Positions 32,780-32,853 of a DNA stretch of 32,853 nt are shown here, piece after piece. Numbering within the stretch: the stretch's first letter is position 1; every line of letters starts with the position of its first letter. Source of the stretch: Micromonosporaceae bacterium (GTDB lineage Bacteria > Actinomycetota > Actinomycetes > Mycobacteriales > Micromonosporaceae); contig JADGHA010000003.1 of NCBI GenBank assembly GCA_019689695.1, forward strand, positions 1-32,853, read 5' to 3'. The notes under the pieces were generated by a model, which was not told the origin of the DNA, made no database searches, and saw nothing but the letters and a program-made list of their open reading frames with translations. The translations under genes and the position numbers were made by a program.

Positions 32780-32853
32780 GTGCGGTTTGTCGTCTATGGA
32801 GCTGGCGCGGTCGGTGGGGTGCTCGGCGCGTTGCTGGCCGGCGCCGGGTACGA
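32780..32853 (+). CDS. N-terminus of a ketopantoate reductase-like protein, cut by the window end
   Basis: From GTG 32780 the frame reads MRFVVYGAGAVGGVLGALLA and continues to the window edge. The GxGxxG Rossmann motif immediately after the first strand, with AGAVGG, is characteristic of the PanE/ApbA family (NADPH-dependent 2-dehydropantoate 2-reductase, pantothenate synthesis) and its relatives. Only 24 codons are visible, so the substrate cannot be judged. A -10-like TACGCT (32766-32771) ends eight bases before the GTG, suggesting another leaderless transcript. Confidence 0.75.
   Translation, partial: MRFVVYGAGAVGGVLGALLAGAGY

Overview
The window comes from a very GC-rich actinobacterium, most likely a member of the Micromonosporaceae. 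The evidence is near-total G/C at third codon positions, frequent GTG and TTG starts, TANNNT-type -10 boxes a few bases from start codons, and the gene order pdtaR / liv transporter / polA / rpsA / coaE / uvrB, which I recall as conserved in actinobacteria. No phage, insertion sequence, CRISPR array or plasmid function was seen. This is ordinary chromosomal core with a few accessory genes.

Layout. 1-2557: the end of an unidentified gene, a minus-strand tRNA with anticodon CAA, then the ANTAR response regulator pdtaR and a secreted lipoprotein. 2757-10467: eight plus-strand genes for two amino-acid ABC transporters, a branched-chain (Liv) system (binding protein, two permeases, two ATPases) and directly behind it a polar amino-acid system (binding protein, permease, ATPase). 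An extreme poly-G/poly-C inverted repeat separates the Liv binding protein from its permeases. 10504-15738: polA, apparently leaderless, then a glycerophosphodiester phosphodiesterase translationally coupled to a polytopic membrane protein. 15785-16588: a minus-strand methyltransferase. 16888-22210: rpsA, a strong terminator, coaE fused to a GrpB-like domain, and uvrB. 22306-23366: a minus-strand pair, an ABM monooxygenase-like protein and a short-chain dehydrogenase. 23427-24780: a yybP-ykoY (manganese) riboswitch ahead of a TerC-family membrane protein. 24832-29596: a minus-strand operon of typA, a class A beta-lactamase-fold hydrolase, a dipeptide epimerase and a cytoplasmic NlpC/P60 peptidase. 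29641-32853: a DedA protein fused to a degenerate PAP2 domain, a phytanoyl-CoA dioxygenase-like enzyme, a GNAT acetyltransferase and the start of a ketopantoate reductase-like gene.

The most interesting points are these. The TerC riboswitch has a Shine-Dalgarno hexamer that exactly copies its own P1 strand, which gives a readable translational switch. The typA-linked genes look like a murein-peptide recycling operon resembling Bacillus ykfABCD, with a different first hydrolase. The PAP2 domain fused to DedA has lost its catalytic residues. The CAA-anticodon tRNA has a Leu-like D-loop but a short variable arm. The poly-G/poly-C hairpin is either an attenuator or an assembly artefact.
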